Positions 1 to 8,782 of a stretch of 64,000 nucleotides of DNA are shown here, one piece after another. A program made the position numbers and the translations under genes. Source of the stretch: Natronosalvus halobius (GTDB lineage: Archaea; Halobacteriota; Halobacteria; Halobacteriales; Natrialbaceae); contig NZ_CP099997.1 in the NCBI RefSeq assembly GCF_024138145.1, positions 1,550,001-1,614,000 on the forward strand. The letters run 5' to 3'. The stretch's first letter is position 1; every line of letters starts with the position of its first letter. Under the pieces are notes generated by a model. That model was not told the DNA's origin and searched no databases. It saw only the letters and a program-made list of their open reading frames with translations.

Positions 1-19
1 AAGATGACGACGTACCATT

Positions 20-63
20 CGATGAACGAGGACAGACGGGTCGATGAACGAGGACAGACGGGT
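20..63. repeat. 22-bp perfect tandem direct repeat (2 copies)
   Basis: The unit beginning CGATGAACGAGG and ending GACGGGT is present at 20-41 and again at 42-63 without a mismatch. It lies downstream of the minus-strand regulator that ends at 187. No function is evident; it may be a slippage duplication. The rest of 1-186 shows no gene. Confidence 0.8.
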
Positions 64-186
64 CGATTCACAACCGGCATCGAAATAGCCCGGGCGCCCC
101 GTCCTCGCGCCCGGCCGAACTCGCCCGCGTTCACGGGATGAGAAGCTGATCACCTCGAGTTAGCGCCACGAAAACGGCGTTTTGGG

Positions 187-624
187 CTACGCGTCGTCCG
201 TGTGTCGCTCGAGTTCCTCCGCCGCCCGAATCTCGGGTGGCTTCTCGAGCCGTTCGTCGACCGCCTTCCAGACCGGTTGCTCCTCGAGGAGGCCGTGGCG
301 CTCGAGCAAATCGTAGCCCTCGTGAGTCAACCCGTAGAACGTCGACGGGAGGTCCCGTTTCCGCTCGCCTTTCGGGAGCGTGATCTTCTCGACGACGCCG
401 GCCTCGACCAGCTCCTGGAGGTGGTACTCGATGGTACTCCGTTTGACGTCCGGATTGCGGTAGTCGAACTCGCGAACGCTGAGGGACTCCTTCGGGTGAC
501 CGAGGATGTCGCTGAGCAGCGCCGCTCGCGTCGGTTGGGTGATGAGCCGCAAGCGGTCCCACTCCGTACTCTCAACACTTGCGTCCGCTGTCGACGGGTC
601 GGGTGCGTGGGCGTCGTGGGACAT
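187..624 (-). CDS. Winged-helix (ArsR/MarR-like) transcriptional regulator
   Basis: A 145-residue acidic protein. Residues about 20-95 form a winged helix-turn-helix: the stretch LRLITQPTRAALLSDILGH is typical of haloarchaeal ArsR-like regulators, followed by a recognition region (STIEYHLQELVEAGVVEKI) and a wing with basic residues (KGERKR). No cysteine cluster is seen, so metal sensing is not suggested. It probably acts as a soluble DNA-binding repressor or activator. It is transcribed divergently from the conserved hypothetical at 827; a TATA-like element on the minus strand near 688-694 and a 15-bp iteron array lie between them, so it may control its own promoter or the neighbour. Ligand and targets cannot be read from the sequence. 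Confidence 0.85.
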   Translation of the reverse strand: MSHDAHAPDPSTADASVESTEWDRLRLITQPTRAALLSDILGHPKESLSVREFDYRNPDVKRSTIEYHLQELVEAGVVEKITLPKGERKRDLPSTFYGLTHEGYDLLERHGLLEEQPVWKAVDERLEKPPEIRAAEELERHTDDA

Positions 625-696
625 GGCTATCGATCCCTACGTCGACTGTCGGTTTAATCGTTTGGGTCCAGACTGTGATAGTCGTGACTATATTGG

Positions 697-756
697 TTGT
701 AACTGAAGCGATTGTAACTGAAACGGTTGTAACTGAAACGATCGCAACTAAATCGA
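697..756. promoter_or_regulatory. Four 15-bp iterons between divergent genes
   Basis: Direct repeats of the form TTGTAACTGAARCGR start at 697, 712 and 727, with a diverged fourth copy (TCGCAACTAAATCGA) at 742. Spacing is exactly 15 bp, which puts successive copies about 1.4 helical turns apart. The array sits between the regulator at 187-624 (minus) and the gene at 827 (plus). A binding site for the adjacent winged-helix protein is the simplest inference; a simple slippage repeat is the alternative. Confidence 0.6.
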
Positions 757-826
757 GGATCCCAACGTTGATTGCCGAACGAACCGACACCACTATTCCA
801 CGGCATTTCGTCCGATAAATACGACA

Positions 827-1396
827 ATGGACGAAGACGACCGACTCGAGGCCGTCGACGACGTGCTCGAAATCCTCGAGACGACGGCTGACCGGTCGCT
901 GACGCCGGAGGACGTACAGGCCCTGAAACGGGCCGTCTTCGAGGATCACGACACGTTTACCCGCGTGCTCTACAGCGATCGATCCTACTTCGTCATCGGG
1001 AGCTACGGCGACGAGGAAGAGACGCGACTGGCCGCAGTCCAGGACGTTCTCGACGAGCGTCGATCCAACGATCACGCATTTCTGATGAAGGAAGTCCCCG
1101 AGTTCACGGCGAACTTCGCGCTCAAGTTTCACGTGCTCGTTCGTCGGGCCGACACCGTCGTCGGCGTCTTCGAACACAACCGCGGCGGTCACGAGTGGGA
1201 GGCTGGAGCGCTGTCGAACCCGCCGTTGCGAGAGAAGACGTGGGCGTTGAAGCGCGCGTACGGGGATCGAGAGGCCGAGTACGCGGCGTTCGATGCAATG
1301 ATCGCCCACTTCTTCGAGTTGCTGGACGAAGAAGGACGGCTCTTCGAGTGGTCGACCGAAACGGAACTCCGCGAGCGAACGGAGTCGATTCCGTAG
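827..1396 (+). CDS. Conserved haloarchaeal hypothetical protein
   Basis: A 189-residue soluble acidic protein with no signal peptide or membrane segment. I do not recognise a named domain. The N-terminal third is helical and charged. The middle has an alternating hydrophobic pattern (FALKFHVLVRRADTVVGVF) followed by a His/Gly/Trp-rich turn (EHNRGGHEWEAGAL) that looks conserved and could be a functional centre. The C-terminus is helical (FDAMIAHFFELLDEEGRL). It is divergent from a winged-helix regulator across an iteron array and is followed at 1448 by an independent HTH_10 gene. Codon use is typical of the window. The ATG lies shortly after an A/T-rich stretch, which suggests a very short leader. 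Confidence 0.8.
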   Translation: MDEDDRLEAVDDVLEILETTADRSLTPEDVQALKRAVFEDHDTFTRVLYSDRSYFVIGSYGDEEETRLAAVQDVLDERRSNDHAFLMKEVPEFTANFALKFHVLVRRADTVVGVFEHNRGGHEWEAGALSNPPLREKTWALKRAYGDREAEYAAFDAMIAHFFELLDEEGRLFEWSTETELRERTESIP

Positions 1397-1447
1397 TCTC
1401 CCACTCCCGCAGGAACCCTTTTTGTCCGCTGCCCCGTACTCCTCTCA

Positions 1448-2203
1448 ATGAGAGAGTTCGTCTTCGCCCTCGAGTACGACCCCGGGACCAACCCCGTAGC
1501 GGACGTACTCGCGGATCACCCCGACACGCGGATTCGGTCGCTGTCGTGTCACGTCACCCCCGACAGCCTCTGGCGGGTCGACCACGCGACCGGCCCGACC
1601 GAGGCCCTCGAGACCCTCGAGGCCGCCTACCAGGACGCCGCCTACTTCGCGGACTGCCTCGTCAGGGACGACTGCGGAGCCTCCTGTGAGACCCAGATCC
1701 TGGATCGAGCGAGCGACACGCGCATCGTCTACACGTTCTGGGAGCGGACGGACGAGTGCACATCGGTTCCCCACCTGGCGCTCGAGCACTTCGGGCCCGG
1801 GATACTGTTCGAAACCGACCGAGAGGGGCGACGTCACCGCTGGCGGATCGTCCTCGGCGACGAGGCACCCATCCACGACTTCTTCGATGCGCTCGACGCC
1901 GAGGTCGGCGAGTGTACGGGGATCGAGATGCTGCGCCTGACCGATGTGGATCCCGACCGCTCGCTCGAGGCCGGCCCCGACGACGGGCTGGGACTGTCGA
2001 ACGACCAACTCGAGGCCCTCAGGGCGGCGGTCGAGGCCGGGTATTACGAGACCCCCCGCGCCGTCGAACTGTCGGAACTGGCCGAGGTCCTCGAGATTCC
2101 GCGGTCGACGCTCTCCTATCGCCTCCGTCGGGCCGAGGCCGCCCTCGCGCAGTCGGTGGTCGCGAGCGACGACTCCCTCGAAGCCGTGTTGTCGGCTCGA
2201 TAG
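1448..2203 (+). CDS. HTH_10 (bacterio-opsin activator-type) regulator with Cys-rich sensor region
   Basis: A 251-residue protein. The C-terminal ~55 residues (about 180-240) form the HTH_10 domain of haloarchaeal Bat-like regulators: LSNDQLEALRAAVEAGYYET, then the recognition segment LEIPRSTLSYRLRRAEAAL. The N-terminal ~160 residues are a sensor region carrying four cysteines, in CLVRDDCGASCE and TDECTS, plus several histidines, suggesting thiol or metal sensing. The next gene, 115 bp downstream on the same strand, is a P1B Zn/Cd-type ATPase. Control of that pump in response to metal is therefore a reasonable inference. The activator or repressor role and the metal are not visible in the sequence. 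Confidence 0.85.
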   Translation: MREFVFALEYDPGTNPVADVLADHPDTRIRSLSCHVTPDSLWRVDHATGPTEALETLEAAYQDAAYFADCLVRDDCGASCETQILDRASDTRIVYTFWERTDECTSVPHLALEHFGPGILFETDREGRRHRWRIVLGDEAPIHDFFDALDAEVGECTGIEMLRLTDVDPDRSLEAGPDDGLGLSNDQLEALRAAVEAGYYETPRAVELSELAEVLEIPRSTLSYRLRRAEAALAQSVVASDDSLEAVLSAR

Positions 2204-2318
2204 CCGTCCGTGGAGGGACGCGCCGGCTTCGGTTTCGATCAATCGACGGTGTCGCGAACGGCAAAAGTTGGCGTGCGCCAAATAAGCGGTATAGGTTCCG
2301 GGACCGTACTCGCCGGTA

Positions 2319-4991
2319 ATGAGTGATCGAGCCGTCGATGGCACCCGAGCAGCCGAACTCGAGGTGCGGGTGCCGGAGATGGACTGTTCGTCATGTGCGA
2401 CGAAGATCGAACGAAGCCTCGAAGGGCTCGACGGCGTCGCCGAGATCGATCCCGCCGTCGCCAGCGGTCGCCTCCTCGTGCGCTACGATCCGGACCGAAC
2501 CGACGGGAGTGCGATTCGAGCACGTATCGAGGGCGTCGGCTACGACGTGGTGGCGTCGACCCGCCGAGACGACGGCGATAGCCTCGACGTGACCGGCGAA
2601 CGAGCCTACGCGGTCCCCGAGATGGACTGTGCCTCGTGTGCCAGCAAGGTCGACCACGCCCTCGCGGACGTCGAGGGCCTGGAGTCGGTCGAGACGCTTC
2701 CTGGATCGGGGCGCGTGACGGTTACGGTGGCCAACGGGAGTCCCTCGAAGTCGGACATCCAGTCGGCGTCCGACGTCGACGAAACCGTCGTCGCTGCGAT
2801 CGAAGGCGCCGGCTACGACGCTCGCCCGCTCTCGAGTGACGACGGGAGCGCCGAATACGAGGAGTCGACGCCAATCTGGCGAACTCGGCGGGCCCTGACG
2901 ACGGCCGTGGGTGGCGTGTTCCTCGTGGCCGGGATGACCCTGGCGTTCGTTCTCGCGAGTGCGAACCCGATCGTCGCCACCGTGCTGGGCCGGGAGTTCG
3001 CCGTCTCCCACCTGCTGTTCATCGCGGGCGCGGCCGTCGCCGGCACGCCGGTACTGCGAAGCGGCTACTACTCCCTGCGGGCGCGGAGCCTCGACATCGA
3101 CTTCCTGATGAGCGCCGGGATCCTGGCCAGCGTCGCGGCCCACCACCCCTTCGAGGGGGCGATGCTCGCCGTCCTGTTCAGCGTCGCGGAGTTGCTCGAG
3201 CGATTCTCGATGGACCGCGCCCGCGACTCCCTGCGGGAGCTGATGGAGCTCTCGCCGGAGACGGCGACCGTCAAGCGCGCGGACGGCGAAGAGGAGACCG
3301 TCCCCGCGGACGTACTCGAGCCGGGAGACACCGTCGTCGTCCGGCCTGGCGAGAAGATTCCCGCCGACGGCGTCGTCCGCGCGGGCACCAGCGCGGTCGA
3401 CCAGTCGCCGATCACCGGCGAGAGCGTCCCCGTCGACCGCTCGAGCGGCGACGAGGTCTACGCGGGGACCATCGCCGAGTCGGGCTACCTCGAGGTCGAC
3501 GTGACGAGCGAAGTCGGGGAGTCCACGCTCTCCAGGATCGTCGACCTCGTCGCCGATGCCGAGCGCGAGCGGACGAACCGCGAGCGGACGGTCGACCGGT
3601 TCGCGTCCGTCTACACGCCGATCGTCGTCGTTTCAGCGGTCGCACTGGCGGTCGGCCCGCCGCTGCTCGTCGGCGCCGACTGGAACACGTGGTTCCTTCG
3701 AGGGCTCACCCTGCTGGTGATCGCCTGCCCCTGTGCGTTCGTCATTTCGACGCCCGTCAGTGTCGTCTCGGGGATCACGAGCGCCGCGAAAAACGGTGTG
3801 CTGATCAAGGGCGGCCGGTACCTCGAGGCCGTGGGCGAGAGCGACGTCCTGGCCGTCGACAAGACGGGGACGTTGACGACCGGCGAGCTCTCGGTGACCG
3901 ACGTGGTCGTCCTGGAAGGGGCCGACGAGGACGACGTGCTGGCCCGGGCGGCAGCCCTGGAACGGCGGAGCGAGCATCCGGTCGGCGAGGCTATCGTCGG
4001 CTACGCGGACGAGCGGGGAGTCGACGGAAACGGCGCCGACGCGACGGTGACGGACTTCGAGGCACTCACCGGCCGCGGCGTCCGGGGCGACCTGGATGGC
4101 GAGCGCCACTACGTTGGCAAGCCGGACCTGTTCGACGGCCTGGGACTGGACCTCGAGCACACGCACGTAAGAACCGACGGTGGGTTCGGGGCCGAGGCCG
4201 AAGCCGGGACCGGGACCAGAACCAGAACCAGAACCGGGGACCTCTCGATCGACGAAATATCGGGAGCCGTCGACGCCCAACCCCGGTGTAGCCGCGAGGA
4301 CTGTCTCGACCTCCTGCAAACAGTGGTCCCTCGACTCGAGTCCGAGGGCAAAACAGTCGTCCTGGTCGGCACCGACGACCGCCTCCTGGGGCTGGTCGCC
4401 GTTGCGGACCAGGTCCGTCCGGAGGCCGCGTGGGCCGTTTCGGCGCTCCAGGACCAGGGCGTTCGCGTCGTCATGCTCACCGGTGACAACGAGGGGACTG
4501 CCCGTGCCATCGCCGAGCAGGTCGGCATCGACGAGTACCACGCCGAACTGCTCCCCGAGGAGAAACTCGAGGCGATTCGAGAGCTCGAGGGAGGCGATTC
4601 GTCAGGTACCGAAAGAACCGTCGCGATGGTCGGCGACGGCATCAACGACGCCCCCGCCCTGGCCACCGCCAGCGTCGGCATCGCGATGGGGGCCGCCGGC
4701 ACCGACACCGCCCTCGAGACCGCCGACGTGGCCCTGATGGGCGACGACCTCACCCGACTGCCGTACCTCTACCGGCTCTCGGGGACGGCCAACGGCGTGA
4801 TCCGTCAGAACATCGGGTCGAGCCTCGCCGTCAAGGCGGTGCTGGCTGCGGGGGCCCCGTTCGGGCTGGTGACGATCATCCACGCTGTCGTGATCGGCGA
4901 CATGGGGATGAGCCTCGCCGTGACGGGCAACGCCATGCGGCTCTCACGAGTGGAACCGGAGACGCCGGACGACGACAATTCGCCCGCCTGA
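2319..4991 (+). CDS. P1B-type heavy-metal ATPase (Zn/Cd/Pb-like)
   Basis: An 890-residue ATP-driven metal efflux pump of the cytoplasmic membrane. Two N-terminal HMA domains carry MDCSSC (about residue 24) and MDCASC (about 105). The transmembrane CPC motif near 470 is followed by AFVISTPVSVVSG, the pattern of the Zn/Cd/Pb class rather than the Cu class (CPCALGLATP). The phosphorylation motif DKTGTLT is at about 513, SEHP at about 551 and GDGIND at about 771, so all key residues are present. The nucleotide-binding domain holds an odd Gly/Thr/Arg insertion at about 630-640, encoded by hexanucleotide repeats at 4206-4235. The upstream HTH_10 gene is the likely regulator. It converges on the next gene with a 9-bp gap. 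Substrate choice is inferred from motif class only. Confidence 0.95.
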   Translation: MSDRAVDGTRAAELEVRVPEMDCSSCATKIERSLEGLDGVAEIDPAVASGRLLVRYDPDRTDGSAIRARIEGVGYDVVASTRRDDGDSLDVTGERAYAVPEMDCASCASKVDHALADVEGLESVETLPGSGRVTVTVANGSPSKSDIQSASDVDETVVAAIEGAGYDARPLSSDDGSAEYEESTPIWRTRRALTTAVGGVFLVAGMTLAFVLASANPIVATVLGREFAVSHLLFIAGAAVAGTPVLRSGYYSLRARSLDIDFLMSAGILASVAAHHPFEGAMLAVLFSVAELLERFSMDRARDSLRELMELSPETATVKRADGEEETVPADVLEPGDTVVVRPGEKIPADGVVRAGTSAVDQSPITGESVPVDRSSGDEVYAGTIAESGYLEVDVTSEVGESTLSRIVDLVADAERERTNRERTVDRFASVYTPIVVVSAVALAVGPPLLVGADWNTWFLRGLTLLVIACPCAFVISTPVSVVSGITSAAKNGVLIKGGRYLEAVGESDVLAVDKTGTLTTGELSVTDVVVLEGADEDDVLARAAALERRSEHPVGEAIVGYADERGVDGNGADATVTDFEALTGRGVRGDLDGERHYVGKPDLFDGLGLDLEHTHVRTDGGFGAEAEAGTGTRTRTRTGDLSIDEISGAVDAQPRCSREDCLDLLQTVVPRLESEGKTVVLVGTDDRLLGLVAVADQVRPEAAWAVSALQDQGVRVVMLTGDNEGTARAIAEQVGIDEYHAELLPEEKLEAIRELEGGDSSGTERTVAMVGDGINDAPALATASVGIAMGAAGTDTALETADVALMGDDLTRLPYLYRLSGTANGVIRQNIGSSLAVKAVLAAGAPFGLVTIIHAVVIGDMGMSLAVTGNAMRLSRVEPETPDDDNSPA
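4206..4235. repeat. In-frame hexanucleotide repeat (GGGACC/AGAACC x5) inside the P1B ATPase
   Basis: Two GGGACC units followed by three AGAACC units encode a Gly-Thr/Arg-Thr run in the nucleotide-binding domain. The six-base period keeps the frame. Similar arrays occur in the lonB and CPBP genes near 30.6-31.1 kb. Confidence 0.85.
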
Positions 4992-5000
4992 ACCGGCCGA

Positions 5001-5549
5001 TTATCCACGTTCGCGTAGTCGACCAATGGCGGTCCCGACGACTCCGACGCCCGGCCGCCCGTCGATCCACCAAAGCACGATGCCGGCGACCAGGATGACC
5101 GCCTCGAGCCACAGCGTCGTCGCCTCGAGACCCGCGACGGCACCGAGGCCGAGGGGCTTGACTCCCGTGTACGCCGGCATGTGGGTCACCGGCCATAGCA
5201 GGAACCCCAGTTCCGCGTAGTCCCCGGACAGCACGTGCCAGGGGAGATCCGCGAGAACATGCGAGCCGTACCCGATAACGACGGCGACCCCGAGGTCCCG
5301 CCGATTGGCTCGAGCAGCGAGCATCCAGGCGACGGCCACGACCGGAACGGCGAACAGGAGGGAGTGACCGACCGTTCGACCGACCTCGACGACGCCCGCA
5401 GCGGCCAACGGCTTGTCGAGCAGGTCGGCGAGGCCAGCCGTGAGGACGGCGACGAGCGCCGGTTCGTCGCGCGGTGGCTCACCGTGGCTCCACCGTGCGT
5501 ACGCTGCGTAACAGAGGTAGCCGACGACGGGGTGGACGACGGGCTGCAC
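5001..5549 (-). CDS. YdjM-like integral membrane 'metal-dependent hydrolase'
   Basis: A 182-residue polytopic membrane protein of the YdjM/LexA-regulated hydrolase family. It starts with the family-typical HPVVGYLCYAAY, has four or five hydrophobic helices, and contains histidines in the characteristic places: HPVVG at the N-terminus, GHSLLF near residue 65, GSHVLADLPWH near 100 and VTHMP near 120. Family members are annotated as zinc-dependent hydrolases, but the reaction is unproven. The start used is GTG; no in-frame ATG lies upstream. It is convergent with the metal ATPase and co-directional with the exported LVIVD protein that precedes it. Confidence 0.75.
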   Translation of the reverse strand: MQPVVHPVVGYLCYAAYARWSHGEPPRDEPALVAVLTAGLADLLDKPLAAAGVVEVGRTVGHSLLFAVPVVAVAWMLAARANRRDLGVAVVIGYGSHVLADLPWHVLSGDYAELGFLLWPVTHMPAYTGVKPLGLGAVAGLEATTLWLEAVILVAGIVLWWIDGRPGVGVVGTAIGRLRERG

Positions 5550-5619
5550 GTATCAATCTTGTCCGCGACCGTTCAAAGAATGTGGCCGTCTCCGATGGGT
5601 CGATCCACCCGATGTCCGA

Positions 5620-7695
5620 TCAGGTCTCGAGTCCGACCACCGTCGAGATGTCGACTTCGCCATTCGCCTTCCGCCAGAGGCGGTTGTTCGCCGAGACGCC
5701 GCCACCGTAATCCGATTCGACGGTCGGCCGGGCGTACTCGAGCGGGCCGACGGCGTAGCGGTCCGTCGCGTCGTCGGGAACCTCGACGTAGTATCGAAGC
5801 GTGCCCTCCTCGACGGTTTCGTCGAAGGTCACGACCTTTCGGTACCCGTCGAGTTGCTCGACGGTCACGTCGCCGGCGACGACCTCCCAGTCGACGGGGA
5901 TACGATCCCGAACGCGGACGGGTTCGTCGGCGTCGACGTGGACGCGAACCTGACTCGTCTGGCCGGCAGTGAACAGCGAGGCGTCGGCCTCCCGCTCGAT
6001 CTCGAGGTCGATCGGCGTGTCGCCGCCCACATCGATGCCGTCGTGGGCGATCGCCTGGGGTCCCGCGTTGATCCCGCCGGAGAAGGTGACGCCGTTTCGA
6101 ATCACGGCGGACCAGTGAAACGGCGTTCCCGTGGTCAGATCCCCGAGCGTCGCGTCCTCGGGCACGTCGGGACCGACGCGGGAGTAGCCGGTTTCCTCGA
6201 GAGCGAAGTCGTCAGTAATCTGCAGGAACCGGGTTCCGGCGTGATAGTGGCCCGCCACGACGGTGCCGTCGGTGTCGATGTCGAAGTTGTGCGCGCTCAG
6301 GTTGAAGTCGTCGAACCCCTCGTAGGTCCAGTCGTCGTCGGCGGCTTCGTGTTCGAAACCTGGCGTCTCTTCGAACGTCTGGTCGGTCGACTCGAAGAGG
6401 ATCCAGTGGTCGAGTTCGGTAGTCGGTCCATCGTCTTCGACGGCGCCGCCGTACATGTCGAACGCTTCCCTGCTCGCGGGTTCGACGCCGTCCTCGAGGA
6501 GCGTCGTCGAAATGCCGAGGTAGGCGGGACCGGCGTCGCCCTCGATCACCGCGTCGAGCGGGTCGGCGTCGACGAGGTAGTAGTGGCCAGACTCGCCGTC
6601 GGTGCGGACGTATCCCTGACCCTCGTGACTCGCGGGCGTCTCGTGGCCCGCGACGAATACGCGCTTGCCGCCGAGGAGCGTCGGGGCGGGAATGGCGTGG
6701 TGAGCCCGGTCCATCTCGAAGATGCCAAGTTCCACGAGGTCCGTCGGATCGCTCGCATCGAGGATCCGTACGCCGGCGTTCCAGTTGGCGTCGTAGAGGA
6801 TCGGGATCCCGTACCGGGGATCGTCCTGGACGACGACATCGTGAGTGTAGTACGCCCCGCCCTCGGTGCCGACTTCGGGCTCGCCGAGTTCGCTGTCGTA
6901 GTTCCACCAGTTGACGTGATCGAGCGTGCCGAGTTCGCGGTCGAACTCGAAGACGTTGATCCTGCCGGTCACGCCGTCCTCGCCGTGAGCGGTGAAGACG
7001 AACTCGCGGCCACCGATCTGGTGGTACCAGGCGTTGTGGGGGCCGAGCACCCACACCGACAGCGTCGTCTGGGTGACGAGTTCCGGATTCCCCGGATCGG
7101 AGACGTCGACGACCTCGAGGGCCGCGCCGTCGGCCCCACCGTCGTGGTCGTCCGTCCCGGTCGAGCCGTCGGACTCGTCGAACAGCGCATTGACTGGCTG
7201 TTTCGAACAGAACGCGTACTGCCCGTCGTCGCTGAGTTTGACGTCCATCACTGCCGCCGCGTCGTTCTCGTTTCGGTAGAAGGCGAGACAGCCGATTTCA
7301 GCCGTCTCGAGGTCGTCCTTAGACGCCGCTCGCGTGAAGTCACTCACGTCGAAGATCGCCAGCCCCCTGTCGGGCGTCTCTGCTCGCGAGGAGAAGACGG
7401 AGGCGAACGCCAGGTCGTCGTGAACCCGGAATTCGCTGAATCCGCCGTAGTGAGGTTCCGCTGGCTGGCCGGAGAAGGAGGCCGGCCCGACGCCGCCGGC
7501 GCTGTGATAGCCGACGACCGCGGTGTTCGCCGCCGCGTTCCGTTGCTCACCGTCGAACTGATCGCCGGTGCCGCCGTTGGTCGACTCCTTGTGCGCTGTC
7601 GCGGTTCCGCCGACCGCCGCCACGCCCATTGCCCCGGCGGCCGCTCGGAGAACCGCTCGTCTGGTCTCGTTCTCGAGTGTGTCACGTGCTGGCAT
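5620..7695 (-). CDS. Tat-exported LVIVD-repeat (beta-propeller-like) protein
   Basis: A 691-residue protein with a twin-arginine signal at its N-terminus (TRRAVLRAAAGAMGVAAVGG, cleavage expected around AHK). The body contains recurring strands of the LVIVD type, such as LAIFDVSDFTRA, LEVVDVSDPGNPELV and VRILDASDPTDLVELG, which normally build a beta-propeller. Several His/Asp-rich loops (GPHNAWYHQIGG, YYTHDVVV, RAHHAIP, SAHNFDIDTDG) are spaced along the propeller and could bind metal or substrate. The C-terminal ~120 residues look like an Ig-like beta domain. It is probably a secreted or surface protein; its substrate is unknown. A long open frame lies on the opposite strand but is an artefact of GC-rich codon use. 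Confidence 0.85.
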   Translation of the reverse strand: MPARDTLENETRRAVLRAAAGAMGVAAVGGTATAHKESTNGGTGDQFDGEQRNAAANTAVVGYHSAGGVGPASFSGQPAEPHYGGFSEFRVHDDLAFASVFSSRAETPDRGLAIFDVSDFTRAASKDDLETAEIGCLAFYRNENDAAAVMDVKLSDDGQYAFCSKQPVNALFDESDGSTGTDDHDGGADGAALEVVDVSDPGNPELVTQTTLSVWVLGPHNAWYHQIGGREFVFTAHGEDGVTGRINVFEFDRELGTLDHVNWWNYDSELGEPEVGTEGGAYYTHDVVVQDDPRYGIPILYDANWNAGVRILDASDPTDLVELGIFEMDRAHHAIPAPTLLGGKRVFVAGHETPASHEGQGYVRTDGESGHYYLVDADPLDAVIEGDAGPAYLGISTTLLEDGVEPASREAFDMYGGAVEDDGPTTELDHWILFESTDQTFEETPGFEHEAADDDWTYEGFDDFNLSAHNFDIDTDGTVVAGHYHAGTRFLQITDDFALEETGYSRVGPDVPEDATLGDLTTGTPFHWSAVIRNGVTFSGGINAGPQAIAHDGIDVGGDTPIDLEIEREADASLFTAGQTSQVRVHVDADEPVRVRDRIPVDWEVVAGDVTVEQLDGYRKVVTFDETVEEGTLRYYVEVPDDATDRYAVGPLEYARPTVESDYGGGVSANNRLWRKANGEVDISTVVGLET

Positions 7696-7892
7696 CGTAT
7701 TCCTGCGAGCCGTGGTACCATGGAACGCCTTTAATGCGTTTTGACAAACGCGTCAACACCTTTCGTCGAACGGTGATCCAACTTCGGTTCTGTAGTCCTT
7801 TACTTCATTTACTGTAGTTACTTTGAATTGTGTAGTAAAACGCTCCGCCACGCCCCCGGGTTTCGCCAGTCACACCGGTTCGCTCACTCCCG

Positions 7893-8495
7893 TTAGTCGT
7901 CCGATTCGTAATCCGCCCAGATGTACCGGGTCGCCAGGCTCCGATGGGGTCGCCACGGTTCGGCGATTTCGCGCATCTTCGCTCGAGAGAGTTCTGCCCC
8001 GTCGTTGTACAGCGCTTCGATGCCCCGCCGGACGGCGAGGTCGCCGAGCGGGAGCACGTCCGGACGCTCCAGGACGAACAGGAGGTACATGCGGGCCGTC
8101 CAGTCGCCGACGCCCCGAATCGTCGTCAGTTCCTCGCGCACCTCGTCGTTCGTGTGATCGGCCAGCCCCTCCCTGGTGAGGTCGCGCTCGAGAAACGCCT
8201 CGGCGGCGTTTCGGGCGTACTCGACCTTCGAGCGACTCAGCCCCGCCTGGAGCAGCGGTTCGTCCTCGACCTCGAGGACGCGCCTCGGTGTAATCTCCTG
8301 GTCCAGGACGTCGAACGTGCGTTCACGGACGGCCATCGCGGAGGCCGTCGACAGCTGCTGATTGATGATCGAGACGAGGAGCCGTTCGAACTCGCCCATC
8401 GAGGAGTCGATCGGCGCAAGGTCGTACCGTTCCACGAGTTCGGCCATGATCGGATCGCGGCGAAGGACGGATTTGGCTGCTGCCTGCGTCGACAT
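7893..8495 (-). CDS. DNA-3-methyladenine glycosylase (AlkA-like, HhH-GPD)
   Basis: A 200-residue base-excision-repair glycosylase of the HhH-GPD superfamily. Helix-hairpin-helix residues LTTIRGVGDWTARMYLLF are followed by the catalytic aspartate in LPLGDLAVRRG. The N-terminal FERLLVSIINQQLSTASA is the family's usual entry helix. It should remove alkylated purines (3-meA and related) from DNA and leave abasic sites. I chose the ATG at 8495, giving MSTQAAAKSV, over a longer start at 8552 because the extra 19 residues (ending PSFF) are not family-like. It forms a single-gene unit. Confidence 0.9.
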   Translation of the reverse strand: MSTQAAAKSVLRRDPIMAELVERYDLAPIDSSMGEFERLLVSIINQQLSTASAMAVRERTFDVLDQEITPRRVLEVEDEPLLQAGLSRSKVEYARNAAEAFLERDLTREGLADHTNDEVREELTTIRGVGDWTARMYLLFVLERPDVLPLGDLAVRRGIEALYNDGAELSRAKMREIAEPWRPHRSLATRYIWADYESDD

Positions 8496-8782
8496 TGACG
8501 GGAAGAAGGACGGAACGGGCAAAAGGTCGTTGCTCGAGGCACCCCCGACCAACCCGTCTCCAGTTTCCTGCGAAAGCCACGGTTACTCGCCGTCCCTTCC
8601 CCTATCACCGCTCGTAATCGAACGCTGTGCACAGATCGGCCGACTGAGCGACCCTGTTTGCCGCTTGGAGACGAACTGAGACGACGAAATGGAGACCGAC
8701 GCGGCGTCGATCACAGGGCAATCGCCGCCTGTCGACCGAAACAGTCCGGACGATTTGGGATGGTGGACGACGGCCGGACCGT

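Noticed and set aside
5854-7734. A 626-codon open frame on the plus strand opposite the LVIVD-repeat gene
   Set aside because: It is an antisense shadow produced by GC-rich codon bias. It has no domain, and the minus-strand gene has a Tat signal and recognisable repeats.
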